Positions 26,001-34,093 are shown, counted from the stretch's first letter. The stretch: 34,786 bases of DNA from Chlorogloea sp. CCALA 695 (GCF_003003885.1 NZ_PVWN01000048.1:1-34786); one strand, 5' to 3'. The notes: generated from the letters alone by a model not told the origin. Numbers and translations are program-made.

Positions 26001-26262
26001 CTTCTAGCTTTTGAGCAATTGTCCCTTTGCGGGGGCGTTTATTTACCACCGTCGCACTGGAAGCTGTGGGGAGTAATTTAGCGACTTCGGAGTTTTGCAA
26101 AGATACCCAAGCTGTTAAATCCTCTGAAGTCATCGCTAACGGATGACTGGGTAACGCTGTCAAGCTTTCTGGCAAACCGACAAAACTCCGCCAAGTTTCT
26201 CCCCAAATAAAAAAGCAACTACCTTGCTTTTTTAGTAACCAACTACCGTGTAAAATTGCCAT
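23071..26262 (-). CDS. SNF2-family DEAD/DEAH-like helicase (HepA/SNF2, cyanobacterial type)
   Basis: A 1063-aa protein. The first 560 or so residues are the long N-terminal region of bacterial SNF2 proteins (a helicase-associated DUF3670-type segment, VNKRPRKGTIAQKLEVS and later FARR-type elements). The ATPase core has Walker A ADDMGLGKT at about 602-610 (followed by PQ where IQ is usual), LVVCPTSVLGNWEREVKKFA, the motif-II box VVLDEAQNVKN near 704, ALTGTPVENRLGELWSILDF, and the C-terminal lobe with LSLKAGGVGLNLTRANHVFH and NQATDRVFRIGQKRNVLVHK. SNF2 enzymes remodel protein-DNA complexes; relatives help recycle RNA polymerase or repair DNA. It heads a two-gene unit with grpB. The start is not strongly marked by a ribosome site. 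Confidence 0.93.
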   Translation of the reverse strand: MAILHGSWLLKKQGSCFFIWGETWRSFVGLPESLTALPSHPLAMTSEDLTAWVSLQNSEVAKLLPTASSATVVNKRPRKGTIAQKLEVSNHRVASSQVIALPTHSEQNLQFPVHSVAIELDSDKSYLLYPWQVEGFCFTPLEAMKLLNSLPLGIEENSYLGGDLRFWAQVARWSWDIMSKAKFLPTLERLEDNTLTTKWRSLLDSSVDSGRLEQFAQTMPLACLYYQQEANRAIDLPLPPQKLIQDFLSSTIDAQVRTVVSSDLPTLPPLWKEWLHSLTRTDNTVKSEPGQLERLESSLNAWIAPLQYQLTAAQNRFRTCFQLVPPTSDNNEWILAYSLQAVDEAEFLVDAAAIWQHPVESWVYQNREIENPQETFLRGLGLASRLYEPVAPSLEFAYPQSCILTPLQAYEFIKSIAWRFEDNGLGVVLPPSLSSSGGWANRLGLKISNATPQQQQRLGLHSLLTLQWELVIGGQTISKAEFDRLVALNSPLVEINGEWVELKPPDIKTAQNFFAARKNSLTLSLEDALRLSTGDTMAIEKLPVVSFEASGVLQELMTTLQDNNAIAVLPTPSKFQGELRPYQQRGFSWLVFLERWGLGACLADDMGLGKTPQLIAFLLYLQEQKALTQPTLVVCPTSVLGNWEREVKKFAPSLKVMIHHGDKRSKGEVFVKEVQKHEVVITSYALTYRDIKVFESVSWQGVVLDEAQNVKNSDAKQSQAVRQLKASFKIALTGTPVENRLGELWSILDFLNPGYLGAKQFFQRRFAMPIEKYGDAASLNTLRSLVQPFILRRLKSDRTIIQDLPEKQEMTVFCGLSVDQASLYQQVVEDSLAQIESAEGVQRRGMILALLVKLKQICNHPAMVGEKAAKVNTLPSDFDKKSGKLQRLQEMLEEVLAEGDRALIFTQFAEWGKLLKAHLEQQLNREVLFLYGSTTKTQREEMIDRFQHDPQAPPIFILSLKAGGVGLNLTRANHVFHFDRWWNPAVENQATDRVFRIGQKRNVLVHKFVCTGTLEEKINAMIESKKELAEQVVGAGEQWLTELDTNGLRDLLILDRDAAIEDE

Positions 26263-26561
26263 CTTTTTCCCAAAATTCCGACTTACGCAAACTGATTTAC
26301 TTTCAAAGTAATTATTTATACATCTTTCAATAAGGCTGATTTTTAGCGCCTAACTTGCTCTATGTTATACAGTAATAAGCTTTTGCTTGACTACTTTAAA
26401 ATTAAATTGAAGTCGAATAATAATTTTCAGTATTTACACATAACACAATTTTTCGCAAAGGCGATCGCCCTATTTAGTTTACCCTTACTCCCTGCCTCCC
26501 CTTGTCTCCTCTATCGATGCTAAAATTGCGACAGAGAAAAAAGAGCAGGAAGAAAAACTGA
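26263..26561. other. Intergenic gap between SNF2 and pnp, no gene seen
   Basis: About 299 bases between the divergent SNF2 helicase and pnp genes. The stretch is AT-rich, with one HIP1 octamer near 26461 and a pyrimidine-rich CCCTGCCTCCCCTTGTCTCC tract near 26491-26510 of the kind scattered in cyanobacterial genomes. No rpsO precedes pnp, unlike many bacteria. A purine-rich stretch (GAGCAGGAAGAAAAAC) precedes the pnp start. Confidence 0.5.
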
Positions 26562-28721
26562 ATGAGAGAGATTGATAGGTCAATATCCTTTGATGGACGG
26601 GATATTAGGCTTAAGGTTGGTCTATTGGCTCCTCAAGCTGGTGGGTCAGTTTTAATGCAATCTGGAGATACCGTAGTCCTTGTAACTGCGACTCGTTCCA
26701 CCGCCAGAGAAGGCATTGATTTTTTACCATTAACTGTAGATTACGAAGAAAGACTGTATGCTGTAGGTCGGATTCCGGGAGGATATCTGCGCCGCGAAGC
26801 TCGTCCCCCAGAAAAATCTATCCTCGCCAGTCGTCTAATTGACCGTCCCATGCGTCCTTTGTTTCCCTCTTGGCTGCGGGATGACTTGCAAATCGTCGCC
26901 ACTACTTTATCAATGGATGAATTAGTACCGCCAGATATATTAGCGGTGACTGGTGCATCTTTAGCCACACTACTCGCTAGAATTCCTTTTAATGGACCAA
27001 TGGCTGCGGTAAGAGTGGGGTTAGTAGGAGACGACTTTATCATCAATCCTACCTACGCAGAGATTGAAGCGGGAGAATTAGATTTAGTAGTAGCAGGCTC
27101 TCCTCATGGGGTAATTATGGTAGAAGCTGGAGCAAACCAGTTGCCAGAGAGAGACATTATCGAAGCGATTGATTTTGGCTATGAAGCAGTAAGGGACTTG
27201 ATTCAAGCGCAGCTAGACTTAATTGCTGAATTGGGGATTGAAATGGTAACAGAAACGCCACCCCAAGAAGATCAAACCTTGCTAAACTTTATTAGCGATC
27301 GCGCTACAGATTCGGTTAAAGAAATTATCGGGCGATTTGAAAAAGATAAAAATGTCCGCGATGCTGCCCTAGATGAAGTTAAAAAATCTATCGTTGCCGA
27401 AATTGCCGCCTTGCCTGAAGATGACTCAATTCGAGTAGCGACCCAAACAAATAGTAAAGCTTTAGGCAACAATTTTAAGGCTTTAACTAAAAAACTCATG
27501 CGCCGTCAAATCATTGAAGACGGAGTACGCATAGACGGACGCAGACTCGACGAAGTGCGCCCAGTTTCTTGTAGCATCGACCTATTACCTAAGCGAGTAC
27601 ATGGTAGTGGCTTGTTTAATCGCGGACTAACTCAAGTATTATCGGCTTGTACCCTTGGTACGCCGGGAGATGCTCAAACCCTTTTAGACGATTTGCAACC
27701 AGATTTGCAAAAAAAACGTTACTTGCATCATTACAATTTCCCACCTTATTCTGTCGGCGAAACCAAACCTCTACGCGCTCCAGGTCGACGAGAAATCGGT
27801 CACGGAGCCTTAGCCGAAAGATCGATTTTACCCGTACTGCCATCAAAAGAAGATTTCCCCTACGTGATTCGCATAGTATCAGAAATTCTTTCTTCCAATG
27901 GTTCAACATCTATGGGTTCAGTCTGCGGTTCTACCCTAGCATTAATGGATGCTGGCGTACCAATTTCTAAGCCTGTAAGCGGCGCAGCTATGGGTTTAAT
28001 TAAAGAAGGTGACGAAGTGCGCGTCTTGACCGACATTCAAGGCATTGAAGACTTTTTAGGCGATATGGACTTTAAAGTTGCCGGGACAGATACCGGAATT
28101 ACCGCCTTGCAAATGGACATGAAAATTAGTGGTTTACCTATAGAAACTATTGCTCAAGCCATCGAGCAAGCACGCCCAGCTAGGCAGCATATTCTAGAGA
28201 AAATGCTAGAGGTAATTGATAAACCCCGCTCGGAAACTTCACCTTTTGCCCCTCGCTTGCTGACAATTAAGATTGATTCAGACTTAATTGGCTTAATTAT
28301 TGGCCCTGGTGGTAAAACCATTAAAGGCATTACCGAGGAAACTGGGGCAAAAGTTGATATCGAAGATGATGGCACAGTAACAATTTCAGCGATTGATGAA
28401 AGCAAGGCTAAAAAAGCTCGTAACATCATTCAAGGCATGACACGCAAGCTTAATGAAGGTGATGTTTATGCAGGTCGCGTAAATCGAATTATTCCCATTG
28501 GAGCCTTTATCGAATTTCTGCCTGGAAAGGAAGGAATGGTTCACATTTCTCAAATTGCTGACCACCGTGTTGCCAAAGTGGAAGATGAGTTGACTATTGG
28601 CGATGAAGTAATTGTAAAAATCCGCGAGGTTGATAATAAAGGGCGAATTAATCTTACCCGTTTAGGTATTCACCCTGACGAAGCCGCCGCCGCCCGTGCT
28701 GCTGCTGCCATTAACAGTTAA
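26562..28721 (+). CDS. pnp: Polyribonucleotide nucleotidyltransferase (PNPase)
   Basis: PNPase degrades RNA from the 3' end with phosphate, and in cyanobacteria also adds heteropolymeric tails. The 719-aa protein has two RNase PH-like repeats (about 1-150 and 310-545) with [20 protein letters not shown] at the start, [28 protein letters not shown] with [10 protein letters not shown] in the second repeat, and [22 protein letters not shown]-terminal KH domain follows ([20 protein letters not shown], about 575-594), then S1 ([20 protein letters not shown] with [11 protein letters not shown]). The length fits the family (690-720). Neither rpsO nor an rne-type neighbour is present. A clear terminator follows its stop. 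Confidence 0.97.
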   Translation: MREIDRSISFDGRDIRLKVGLLAPQAGGSVLMQSGDTVVLVTATRSTAREGIDFLPLTVDYEERLYAVGRIPGGYLRREARPPEKSILASRLIDRPMRPLFPSWLRDDLQIVATTLSMDELVPPDILAVTGASLATLLARIPFNGPMAAVRVGLVGDDFIINPTYAEIEAGELDLVVAGSPHGVIMVEAGANQLPERDIIEAIDFGYEAVRDLIQAQLDLIAELGIEMVTETPPQEDQTLLNFISDRATDSVKEIIGRFEKDKNVRDAALDEVKKSIVAEIAALPEDDSIRVATQTNSKALGNNFKALTKKLMRRQIIEDGVRIDGRRLDEVRPVSCSIDLLPKRVHGSGLFNRGLTQVLSACTLGTPGDAQTLLDDLQPDLQKKRYLHHYNFPPYSVGETKPLRAPGRREIGHGALAERSILPVLPSKEDFPYVIRIVSEILSSNGSTSMGSVCGSTLALMDAGVPISKPVSGAAMGLIKEGDEVRVLTDIQGIEDFLGDMDFKVAGTDTGITALQMDMKISGLPIETIAQAIEQARPARQHILEKMLEVIDKPRSETSPFAPRLLTIKIDSDLIGLIIGPGGKTIKGITEETGAKVDIEDDGTVTISAIDESKAKKARNIIQGMTRKLNEGDVYAGRVNRIIPIGAFIEFLPGKEGMVHISQIADHRVAKVEDELTIGDEVIVKIREVDNKGRINLTRLGIHPDEAAAARAAAAINS

Positions 28722-28757
28722 CTATCTATCGGTCTGAACAATTAAATTACTAATTGA

Positions 28758-28790
28758 AAGCACACAAACCCCAAGTTTATGTGCTTTTTT
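28758..28790 (+). terminator. Rho-independent terminator after pnp
   Basis: AAGCACACAAAC (28758-28769) pairs with GTTTATGTGCTT (28775-28786) with one mismatch and a 5-nt loop, followed by a run of T to 28790. It begins 37 bases past the pnp stop. Confidence 0.8.
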
Positions 28791-28948
28791 AGGATTGAAA
28801 GTAATTAATTTCGTCTTTTTACGGCAGAAATTAAGTAAAGAACTTGATGGTAGTCACGATTGCAAGGAGGTCTATTGGTTATCAGTGCGATCGCCAACTC
28901 GAAGATCGTCAGGGTAAAATAAGCGCTAGTTCCTAGTTATCAACCCTA

Positions 28949-30985
28949 ATGTCTCATCCTTCCCTAGATGCGCCAAATCCCCGACTACCGCTACATCGGT
29001 GGCAAATTTATCCCCCTAACCAAAGAGCTATTGAACTTGCCCAAAGTAGTCAAATATCGCCAATAGTTAGCCAAATACTTATTAATCGCGGCGCAGAAAC
29101 TTCAGAGCAAATCCAAGCCTTTCTAAATCCAGAATCTCAAAGCTTACCTTCACCCCTAGAGGAATTTCCCGACCTAGCTTTGAGTGTAGAATTGCTAGAA
29201 AAGGCGATCACTACTGGACAAAAAATTGCAATCTGCGGCGACTACGATGCGGACGGGATGACTAGCACCGCCTTATTATTGCGAAGTCTGCGTTGGTTGG
29301 GGGCGCAGGTAGATTATGCTATTCCTAGCCGAATGCACGAAGGCTATGGCATCAATAAACGTATTGTTGAAGAATTTAAAGAAACTGGGTTTGAGGTCGT
29401 TATTACCGTAGATAATGGCATCTCTGCCTACGATGCAGTTGCCCGCGCTAGAGAATTGGGCTTAATAGTTATCGTTACCGACCATCACGATGTCCCCCCA
29501 CAACTTCCCCCAGCTAATGCTATTCTCAATCCTAAACTAATCGCTGAATCTTCGCCCTATCGTGGCGTGGCGGGTGTGGGGGTTGCCTACATTTTAGCCG
29601 TCTGTTTAGCGCAACAATTAGGACAAATTAAGGGCTTAGTAAAACCTTTACTAGAACTATTTACATTAGGCACAATTGCCGACCTAGCACCCTTAACAGG
29701 TGTAAATCGTCGGTGGGTAAAACGCGGCTTGCAACAGCTACCCCACTCTCAACTAGCTGGCGTACAAGCTTTAATACAAGTAGCGGGAGTCAAAAAGCAA
29801 GCTGGCAACAACAAACAGCAAACCCTCAAACCCGATGATATTGGTTTTCGTTTAGGGCCGAGAATCAATGCCATTGGGCGCATTGCTGACCCCCAAATAG
29901 TAATTGAATTGCTTACTACCGACGACCCCGGCATTGCTTTAGAGAGAGCGATGCAATGCGAACAAATTAACCAAACTCGTCAGCAACTCTGCGAACAAAT
30001 CGAAACCGAGGCAACTTCTATTGTCGAAAAGTTGTATGCTTCGTCTTTGCCTCAAGATCGAGTTTTAGTAGTCGTACAACCAAATTGGCATCATGGTGTA
30101 ATTGGCATTGTGGCTTCACGCCTTTTAGAACGTTACGGCGTACCCGTTTTTATTGGTACTTACGAACAAGACGAGCAAATTCGGGGTTCGGCGCGGGGGA
30201 TTCCTGAATTTCATGTATTCGCTGCTTTAGAAGCTTGTAAAGACTTATTAGGCAAGTTTGGCGGACACAAAGCGGCGGGGGGGTTTTCTTTTCCTGCAAA
30301 GAATTTGCCTCAATTGCGATCGCGCTTGGTTACTTTTGCCAACGAATGCTTGCAAATTGAAGACCTCAAACCCTTACTAAAAATTGATGCCCAACTTGCT
30401 CTAAACCAAATAAATATATCTCTTTACGAGCAAATTTTAGCTCTCAATCCCTGCGGTATTGACAACCCCGATCCAGTATTTTGGACGGCGAACGTCCAGG
30501 TAGTTGAGCAACAACTTATCGGCAAAGGTCATATTAAACTTACTGTTTCTACTGACGGAGTTACTAAAATAAAAGCGATCGCCTGGCGTTGGCGCGATTA
30601 TTATCCCCTCCCACCAAGAATTGATATTGCCTACAAATTGCGGGAAAATACTTGGAATGGCAACACAGCTATAGAACTAGAGTTAATAGGTGTAATTGCT
30701 ATTCCTCAAGTTTGTTTTTCTCCCTTAGCACCTCATAGCGCCAAATTTAACTACAAACAACGCCACTACACCTGTGGCTTTTTTCCTACGAATTCTTTAT
30801 TAGAACTAAGAATCAAAAATGACGTTGGTAAAGTTTTAGCAATTCAATCTGGGCAAAATACAGGTTTAGTGGGTACTAAGCGAGAAAATGCCACCTCGGT
30901 AGATTTATCTCAGCCCAAAATTTATAACTTAGTCCAGGCTGCACTAAAAGCCCTAGAAATAGACAAAAAAGATGCTCATGATTAA
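28949..30985 (+). CDS. recJ: Single-stranded-DNA exonuclease RecJ
   Basis: RecJ degrades single-stranded DNA from the 5' end in recombination and mismatch or base-excision repair. The DHH domain shows KIAICGDYDADGMTSTALLL (about 92-111), a VTVDNGISAYDAV loop, IVTDHHDVPPQLPPANAILN with the DHH triad (about 177-179), and the HHGVIGIVASRLLERYGVPV segment. The DHHA1 region contains GKFGGHKAAGGFSF (about 438-451). After about 460 an OB-like domain follows, then a C-terminal extension of about 90 residues that ends without a motif I know. At 678 aa it is longer than the 577-residue E. coli protein, as is common in cyanobacteria. The first possible ATG is 28949, since a stop lies in frame 15 bases before it. 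Confidence 0.94.
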   Translation: MSHPSLDAPNPRLPLHRWQIYPPNQRAIELAQSSQISPIVSQILINRGAETSEQIQAFLNPESQSLPSPLEEFPDLALSVELLEKAITTGQKIAICGDYDADGMTSTALLLRSLRWLGAQVDYAIPSRMHEGYGINKRIVEEFKETGFEVVITVDNGISAYDAVARARELGLIVIVTDHHDVPPQLPPANAILNPKLIAESSPYRGVAGVGVAYILAVCLAQQLGQIKGLVKPLLELFTLGTIADLAPLTGVNRRWVKRGLQQLPHSQLAGVQALIQVAGVKKQAGNNKQQTLKPDDIGFRLGPRINAIGRIADPQIVIELLTTDDPGIALERAMQCEQINQTRQQLCEQIETEATSIVEKLYASSLPQDRVLVVVQPNWHHGVIGIVASRLLERYGVPVFIGTYEQDEQIRGSARGIPEFHVFAALEACKDLLGKFGGHKAAGGFSFPAKNLPQLRSRLVTFANECLQIEDLKPLLKIDAQLALNQINISLYEQILALNPCGIDNPDPVFWTANVQVVEQQLIGKGHIKLTVSTDGVTKIKAIAWRWRDYYPLPPRIDIAYKLRENTWNGNTAIELELIGVIAIPQVCFSPLAPHSAKFNYKQRHYTCGFFPTNSLLELRIKNDVGKVLAIQSGQNTGLVGTKRENATSVDLSQPKIYNLVQAALKALEIDKKDAHD

Positions 30986-31266
30986 TTTCCTTTGAGGTAG
31001 TAGCCTGCTTGAGTAACTAGCAGGAACATCGCAAAAATTAAAGACTTCTTAATGATTGAGTCAAAAAATACAAACTTAGGAATTGAGAACATCTAAAGTG
31101 TAGGTACACAACTAGCGCTCACAGGTTAGCCCAGTTATTAATACCTAAAAGTAGAGCTAGTTTTATCTAAATTCCTACACTAACGGAATAACCCTAGTTT
31201 ATCTTGATTGGTAATGGGTTTGTTTTAGCAAACTTTGGGCTTTAAAAAATTGTTGAAAATAAACTT
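30986..31266. other. Intergenic stretch between recJ and psb30, no gene seen
   Basis: About 280 bases between the convergent recJ and psb30 genes. A small hairpin (CCTGCT at 31004-31009 with AGCAGG at 31019-31024) follows recJ and may stop it, but no T-tract is present. Another weak stem (GTTTG...CAAAC near 31220) precedes the psb30 terminator. No reading frame with family resemblance was seen on either strand. Confidence 0.5.
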
Positions 31267-31285
31267 GGGGGTATTTTTTGCCCCC
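31267..31285 (-). terminator. Probable terminator of psb30
   Basis: GGGGG (31267-31271) and CCCCC (31281-31285) bracket a 9-nt A/T loop, 27 bases past the psb30 stop on the minus strand. AAGTTTATTTTC follows on that strand, a weak T-rich tail. Confidence 0.5.
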
Positions 31286-31311
31286 CTATAAATAGTTTTC
31301 GCCCTCTGTTT

Positions 31312-31443
31312 CTACAGGTTGCCGTTGCGAAAGGCAAGAATAAATATTACTACAGGCCCCGAAATCATAATTAGTCCTACCGAAACCAATTGAGCAATAA
31401 CGAGCCAATTAATGCTGTTTAATCCATCAAACAATGATTCCAT
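31312..31443 (-). CDS. psb30: Photosystem II subunit Psb30 (Ycf12)
   Basis: A 43-aa protein with one transmembrane helix. The N-terminal half begins [20 protein letters not shown], and the helix continues [20 protein letters not shown] before GNL. The NW-x-x-IAQL start of the helix, the GPVVIFILA core and the RNGNL or RGGNL ending are the features I recognise for Psb30/Ycf12. It is a small peripheral subunit of the photosystem II core, near cytochrome b559 and PsbJ/PsbK, and stabilises the complex. GGAG lies seven bases before the ATG. It is transcribed away from the YkgJ-type gene and the two TMEM165 genes. Confidence 0.92.
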   Translation of the reverse strand: MESLFDGLNSINWLVIAQLVSVGLIMISGPVVIFILAFRNGNL

Positions 31444-31649
31444 TTTTTCTCCAAATTAACCCAAAAACTTCTATCAAGGCGCTAGAAAATCCCCACTCTA
31501 TTTTACCTCAAAGAGCGAGCGTCTAATAAAAGTAAGTTTACAAATCTATAATAAATAATCACAAAATTTGCTTTGTTCTCATCCAGTTTTACCCATCCAG
31601 CACTCTTAAAAGTGCAATAAGCTAGAGAGGCAATATCTTTAATTAAATT

Positions 31650-32030
31650 ATGGCAACCTGGCAATGCGTCAAGCAATGTGGAGCCTGCTGTCATCTCGAC
31701 GCGAGCGATCGCCCCGATTTAGATGAGTACCTCCTCCCGGATGAATTAGCGCTATATCTGAGTATGGTAGGAAGCGATGGGTGGTGTGTCAATTATGATC
31801 GCCTTGGGCGAGAATGTCGCATTTATGCCGATAGACCGCGTTTTTGTCGCGTGGAATCAGAGGTATTTGCAGATATGTACGGTATAGAAGCAGAAGAATT
31901 AAACGACTTTGCGATCGAATGCTGCGAACAACAAATTACTGGAGTTTATGGCGATTTGTCTTTAGAAATGGTACGGTTTGAAAGCGCGGTAGGCATAAGT
32001 TTAGATTTGCCTCCTAAATTATCAAGCTAA
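31650..32030 (+). CDS. YkgJ-family cysteine-cluster protein
   Basis: A 126-aa protein with the zinc/iron-chelating YkgJ/UPF0153 pattern. WQCVKQCGACC supplies C6, C10, C13 and C14, followed by GWCVNYD (C46), RECRIYADRPRFCRV (C56 and C66), and IECCEQQ (two more near 90). The CxxxCxxCC start with three further conserved cysteines is the family pattern and suggests bound Zn or an Fe-S cluster. The role is unknown in the family. The cyanobacterial form is cytosolic, with no signal or membrane segment. It diverges from psb30 over a 206-base gap and lies 94-100 bases upstream of the TMEM165 pair, perhaps in the same transcription unit. Confidence 0.88.
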   Translation: MATWQCVKQCGACCHLDASDRPDLDEYLLPDELALYLSMVGSDGWCVNYDRLGRECRIYADRPRFCRVESEVFADMYGIEAEELNDFAIECCEQQITGVYGDLSLEMVRFESAVGISLDLPPKLSS

Positions 32031-32129
32031 GGTTTTTCTTAAAATTTATGCAAAGTAGTTGATTTGTGTAACAAATATAGAGAAAATGAAAGGAATATGA
32101 GAAATTTCTGTCCTTTAACTTAATTGCTC

Positions 32130-32489
32130 GTGAAACTTGACGCTGCGCCTAATTCAGTCACTACATCGGAAAAACCGCTTATAGCGATCGCACCCAATAA
32201 TCAGCGCTCCTCTATTAGTGCAATTTTCGGCTCTACATTCCTAACCATATTTTTAGCGGAATTAGGTGACAAAACCCAGTTAGCAACCTTGCTAATGAGT
32301 GCGGAATCTCAAAAGCCTTGGGTAGTATTTTTAGGTGCAAGTACAGCCTTAGTTTCAACCAGCTTGCTAGGGGTAATAGTAGGACGTTGGATAGCTAGTC
32401 GTTTTACGCCCAAAACTATAGAAATAGCCGCCGGAATTAGTTTGCTATTAATATCCGCAACGCTATTGTGGGATGTAATTGTAGGTTAA
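32130..32489 (+). CDS. TMEM165/GDT1 (UPF0016) half-size membrane protein, first of a pair
   Basis: A 119-aa protein with an N-terminal tail of about 30 residues and three hydrophobic helices, carrying one copy of the family motif FLAELGDKTQLATLL (about 42-56). UPF0016 proteins have two E-x-G-D-K/R-[TS] motifs that form the cation site, each in one half of a six-helix protein. Here each half is a separate gene, so a heterodimer is expected. By family, the pair would transport Mn2+ and/or Ca2+ out of the cytosol (the full-length cyanobacterial relative is Mnx). There is no ATG; GTG 32130 is my choice over TTG 32124. The next gene starts six bases after its stop. Confidence 0.9.
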   Translation: MKLDAAPNSVTTSEKPLIAIAPNNQRSSISAIFGSTFLTIFLAELGDKTQLATLLMSAESQKPWVVFLGASTALVSTSLLGVIVGRWIASRFTPKTIEIAAGISLLLISATLLWDVIVG

Positions 32490-32495
32490 AAAAAT

Positions 32496-32798
32496 ATGGA
32501 TTGGCATTTGCTAGGACTGAGTTTTGTTACTGTATTTTTGTCTGAATTGGGCGATAAAAGTCAGTTAGCCGCGATCGCTCTTAGCGGTCAATCATCCTCA
32601 CCCCGCGCTGTATTTTTTGGTACTGCTACAGCGCTCGTATTGACTAGCTTGCTGGGAGTAATTGCAGGCGAATGGATGGCGGAATTGTTACCCGTGCGGA
32701 CAGTGAAATTAATTGCTGCGATCGGGTTTGCAATTTTGGGGATACGGTTATTGTGGTCTAAAGGCGATAATGTAACGGTTTTAGATCGAGATTTGTAA
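32496..32798 (+). CDS. TMEM165/GDT1 (UPF0016) half-size membrane protein, second of a pair
   Basis: A 100-aa protein with three helices and the second family motif FLSELGDKSQLAAIALSG (about 14-31), which is well preserved, acidic residue included. It pairs with the product of the preceding gene (six-base gap, same strand) to rebuild the six-helix fold. Both halves share the later segment VFFGTATALVLTSLLGVIAG and its counterpart VFLGASTALVSTSLLGVIVG, so they look like a tandem duplication or an unfused ancestral form. The last dozen residues are polar. The likely cargo is manganese, from family knowledge only. Confidence 0.92.
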   Translation: MDWHLLGLSFVTVFLSELGDKSQLAAIALSGQSSSPRAVFFGTATALVLTSLLGVIAGEWMAELLPVRTVKLIAAIGFAILGIRLLWSKGDNVTVLDRDL

Positions 32799-32911
32799 GA
32801 TGTGAGGGAAGTGCGATCGCGTTTATTCTGTCTCGCCTGTAAAAACCTACCAACAACATTAAGTTAATCGGTTAGCGTTAAGCATCAACTCAAAGTACAG
32901 GTTTTGTACTG

Positions 32912-33370
32912 ATGGCAATTTCTATTCAATACAATTTGACAGGGGTAGGTTGGTCAGAGTGCATTGTAGAAATTGATAACCAAAAAGCACATTTAACAGC
33001 CTCCTATCTGTCTAATACTTTAGCTAGTTTGCTTGAGGCGGTTACGACCGTAGTAAGAGGTGCGAATGAAGCAGCAGCGTTTTTTACAGAGGAACCCGGC
33101 GGGTACAGATGGCGATTGACACGAGTATCAAAAAAACTACTTAATATTCGTATTCTTTGGTTCGATGAAAGTTTCAGAGATCGCCCCGATGGAGACGATA
33201 GGGTGATTTTAGAAGTCCAATGCCGATTGCGGACATTTGCAGGAGCAGTTTTATCAGCCTCGCAACGGATCTTAGAAACATATGGACTAGAGGGGTACCG
33301 AGAGAAATGGGTTAAACACGAGTTTCCCGTCAGGTTCCAAGCTAAATTACAAGAATCTCTCAGCCGTTAA
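32912..33370 (+). CDS. Hypothetical protein
   Basis: I do not recognise this 152-aa protein. It has no signal peptide and no membrane helix. The sequence is mixed alpha/beta, with a likely beta-hairpin start (SIQYNLTGVGWSECIVEIDN), a helix around 33-60 (LSNTLASLLEAVTTVVRGAN), strands in GGYRWRLTRVSKKLLNIRIL with WFDESF, and a C-terminal helical part (FAGAVLSASQRILETYGLEG). Short proteins of this shape are often polymorphic-toxin immunity or DUF proteins, but nothing here proves that. It begins 113 bases after the TMEM165 pair and ends before a region of gene debris. Confidence 0.6.
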   Translation: MAISIQYNLTGVGWSECIVEIDNQKAHLTASYLSNTLASLLEAVTTVVRGANEAAAFFTEEPGGYRWRLTRVSKKLLNIRILWFDESFRDRPDGDDRVILEVQCRLRTFAGAVLSASQRILETYGLEGYREKWVKHEFPVRFQAKLQESLSR

Positions 33371-33559
33371 ACGTTTGAGTTTGAGAAGTCATTTGCGGCG
33401 GCAAACTTATATCATGCGATCGCGTTTACCCGAAAAATTTAACTACTCTTAAATCTAAATGCTATTTTACAAATGCGATCACAAACAGCTATTGCAAGCT
33501 CAGTCACTAGGATAATACAGTCCTACTTACTTGAGGGCTAAAGATATGTACGGTTATAG

Positions 33560-33790
33560 AGCGAATATTGCGAAGGTACGGTTCAAAATCGTCTTGTTAA
33601 ACGTGAAGCATTCAAGGATCGAGATGGTTTTGTTATTCTTGAAAATGTCACCATTGGGGTGTGCGATCGCCTCAGCAATCAATATTACTCAGCAGATATT
33701 CTGCATACGGTTCTTGAGGTGGCAACGGGCGCGAAATCTCCAGACAGAACCGAGCAAATTCCAGTCGCTTACTTAAAATCAGCGTATTAG
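33560..33790 (+). pseudogene. Stop-interrupted fragment of an unidentified conserved-looking protein
   Basis: A 76-codon frame preceded directly by TAG (33557) reads SEYCEGTVQNRLVKREAFKD, then RDGFVILENVTIGVCDRLSN and QYYSADILHTVLEVATG, and ends TEQIPVAYLKSAY. The composition is that of a folded protein, but no ATG, GTG or TTG exists before the internal GTG in GVCDR, so as it stands it has lost its start. Reading through TAG would add YVRL. The overlapping frame from 33531 reads as low-quality sequence. I do not know the family. It may be a decayed gene cut by a nonsense mutation. Confidence 0.5.
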
Positions 33791-33843
33791 CGTGGTAAGT
33801 ATGATAATAAAATTTTACTTAAAAATCGTATAAAAATTGAATT

Positions 33844-34002
33844 ATGAGTAAGAAAATAAATATATCAGAAATTATTCAAGAAATGGTTAATGAGTATCCC
33901 TTTATCAAGAAGAAACCACGCCCAAAATGTATAGGAATGGGAGATAGTGGCAGATCCGATTTGTCAGCGCAGGCTAACGAACTGCTTTGGCAAGATAAAT
34001 GA
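33844..34002 (+). CDS. Small antitoxin-like protein (VapB type)
   Basis: A 52-aa protein. The sequence starts MSKKINISEIIQEMVNEYPF and continues with GMGDSGRSDLSAQANELLWQ. The second part (G-x-G-x-SGR-x-DLS, then a terminal LLW) is the pattern I associate with cyanobacterial type II antitoxins that pair with PIN-domain toxins. Immediately after, an overlapping ATG at 33999 opens a 26-codon frame that ends before any PIN motif. The toxin partner therefore seems to be missing or truncated. No good ribosome site precedes the ATG. The gene is followed by a perfect terminator. Confidence 0.65.
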   Translation: MSKKINISEIIQEMVNEYPFIKKKPRPKCIGMGDSGRSDLSAQANELLWQDK

Positions 34003-34036
34003 ATCTTATAGCACTTCAATCCGCAACCTTTACAGC

Positions 34037-34070
34037 AAAAAACCTTTCATTACTTAATGAAAGGTTTTTT
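34037..34070 (+). terminator. Strong Rho-independent terminator
   Basis: AAAAAACCTTTCATT (34037-34051) pairs exactly with AATGAAAGGTTTTTT (34056-34070) with a 4-nt ACTT loop. The arms supply both A- and T-tracts, so it can stop transcription from either strand, ending the antitoxin-like gene and the opposing DUF4149 gene. Confidence 0.88.
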
Positions 34071-34093
34071 AATGATTAAATGACTCAAAACTT

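Noticed and set aside
28864-28920. AAGGAGG followed by a short frame (TTG 28875) before recJ
   Set aside because: The spacing is only four bases, the product is 15 residues, and no leader-peptide features are seen.
33531-33776. 81-aa frame from 33531
   Set aside because: The overlapping frame from 33560 has protein-like composition (DGFVILENVTIGVCDR), while this one looks like an out-of-frame translation.
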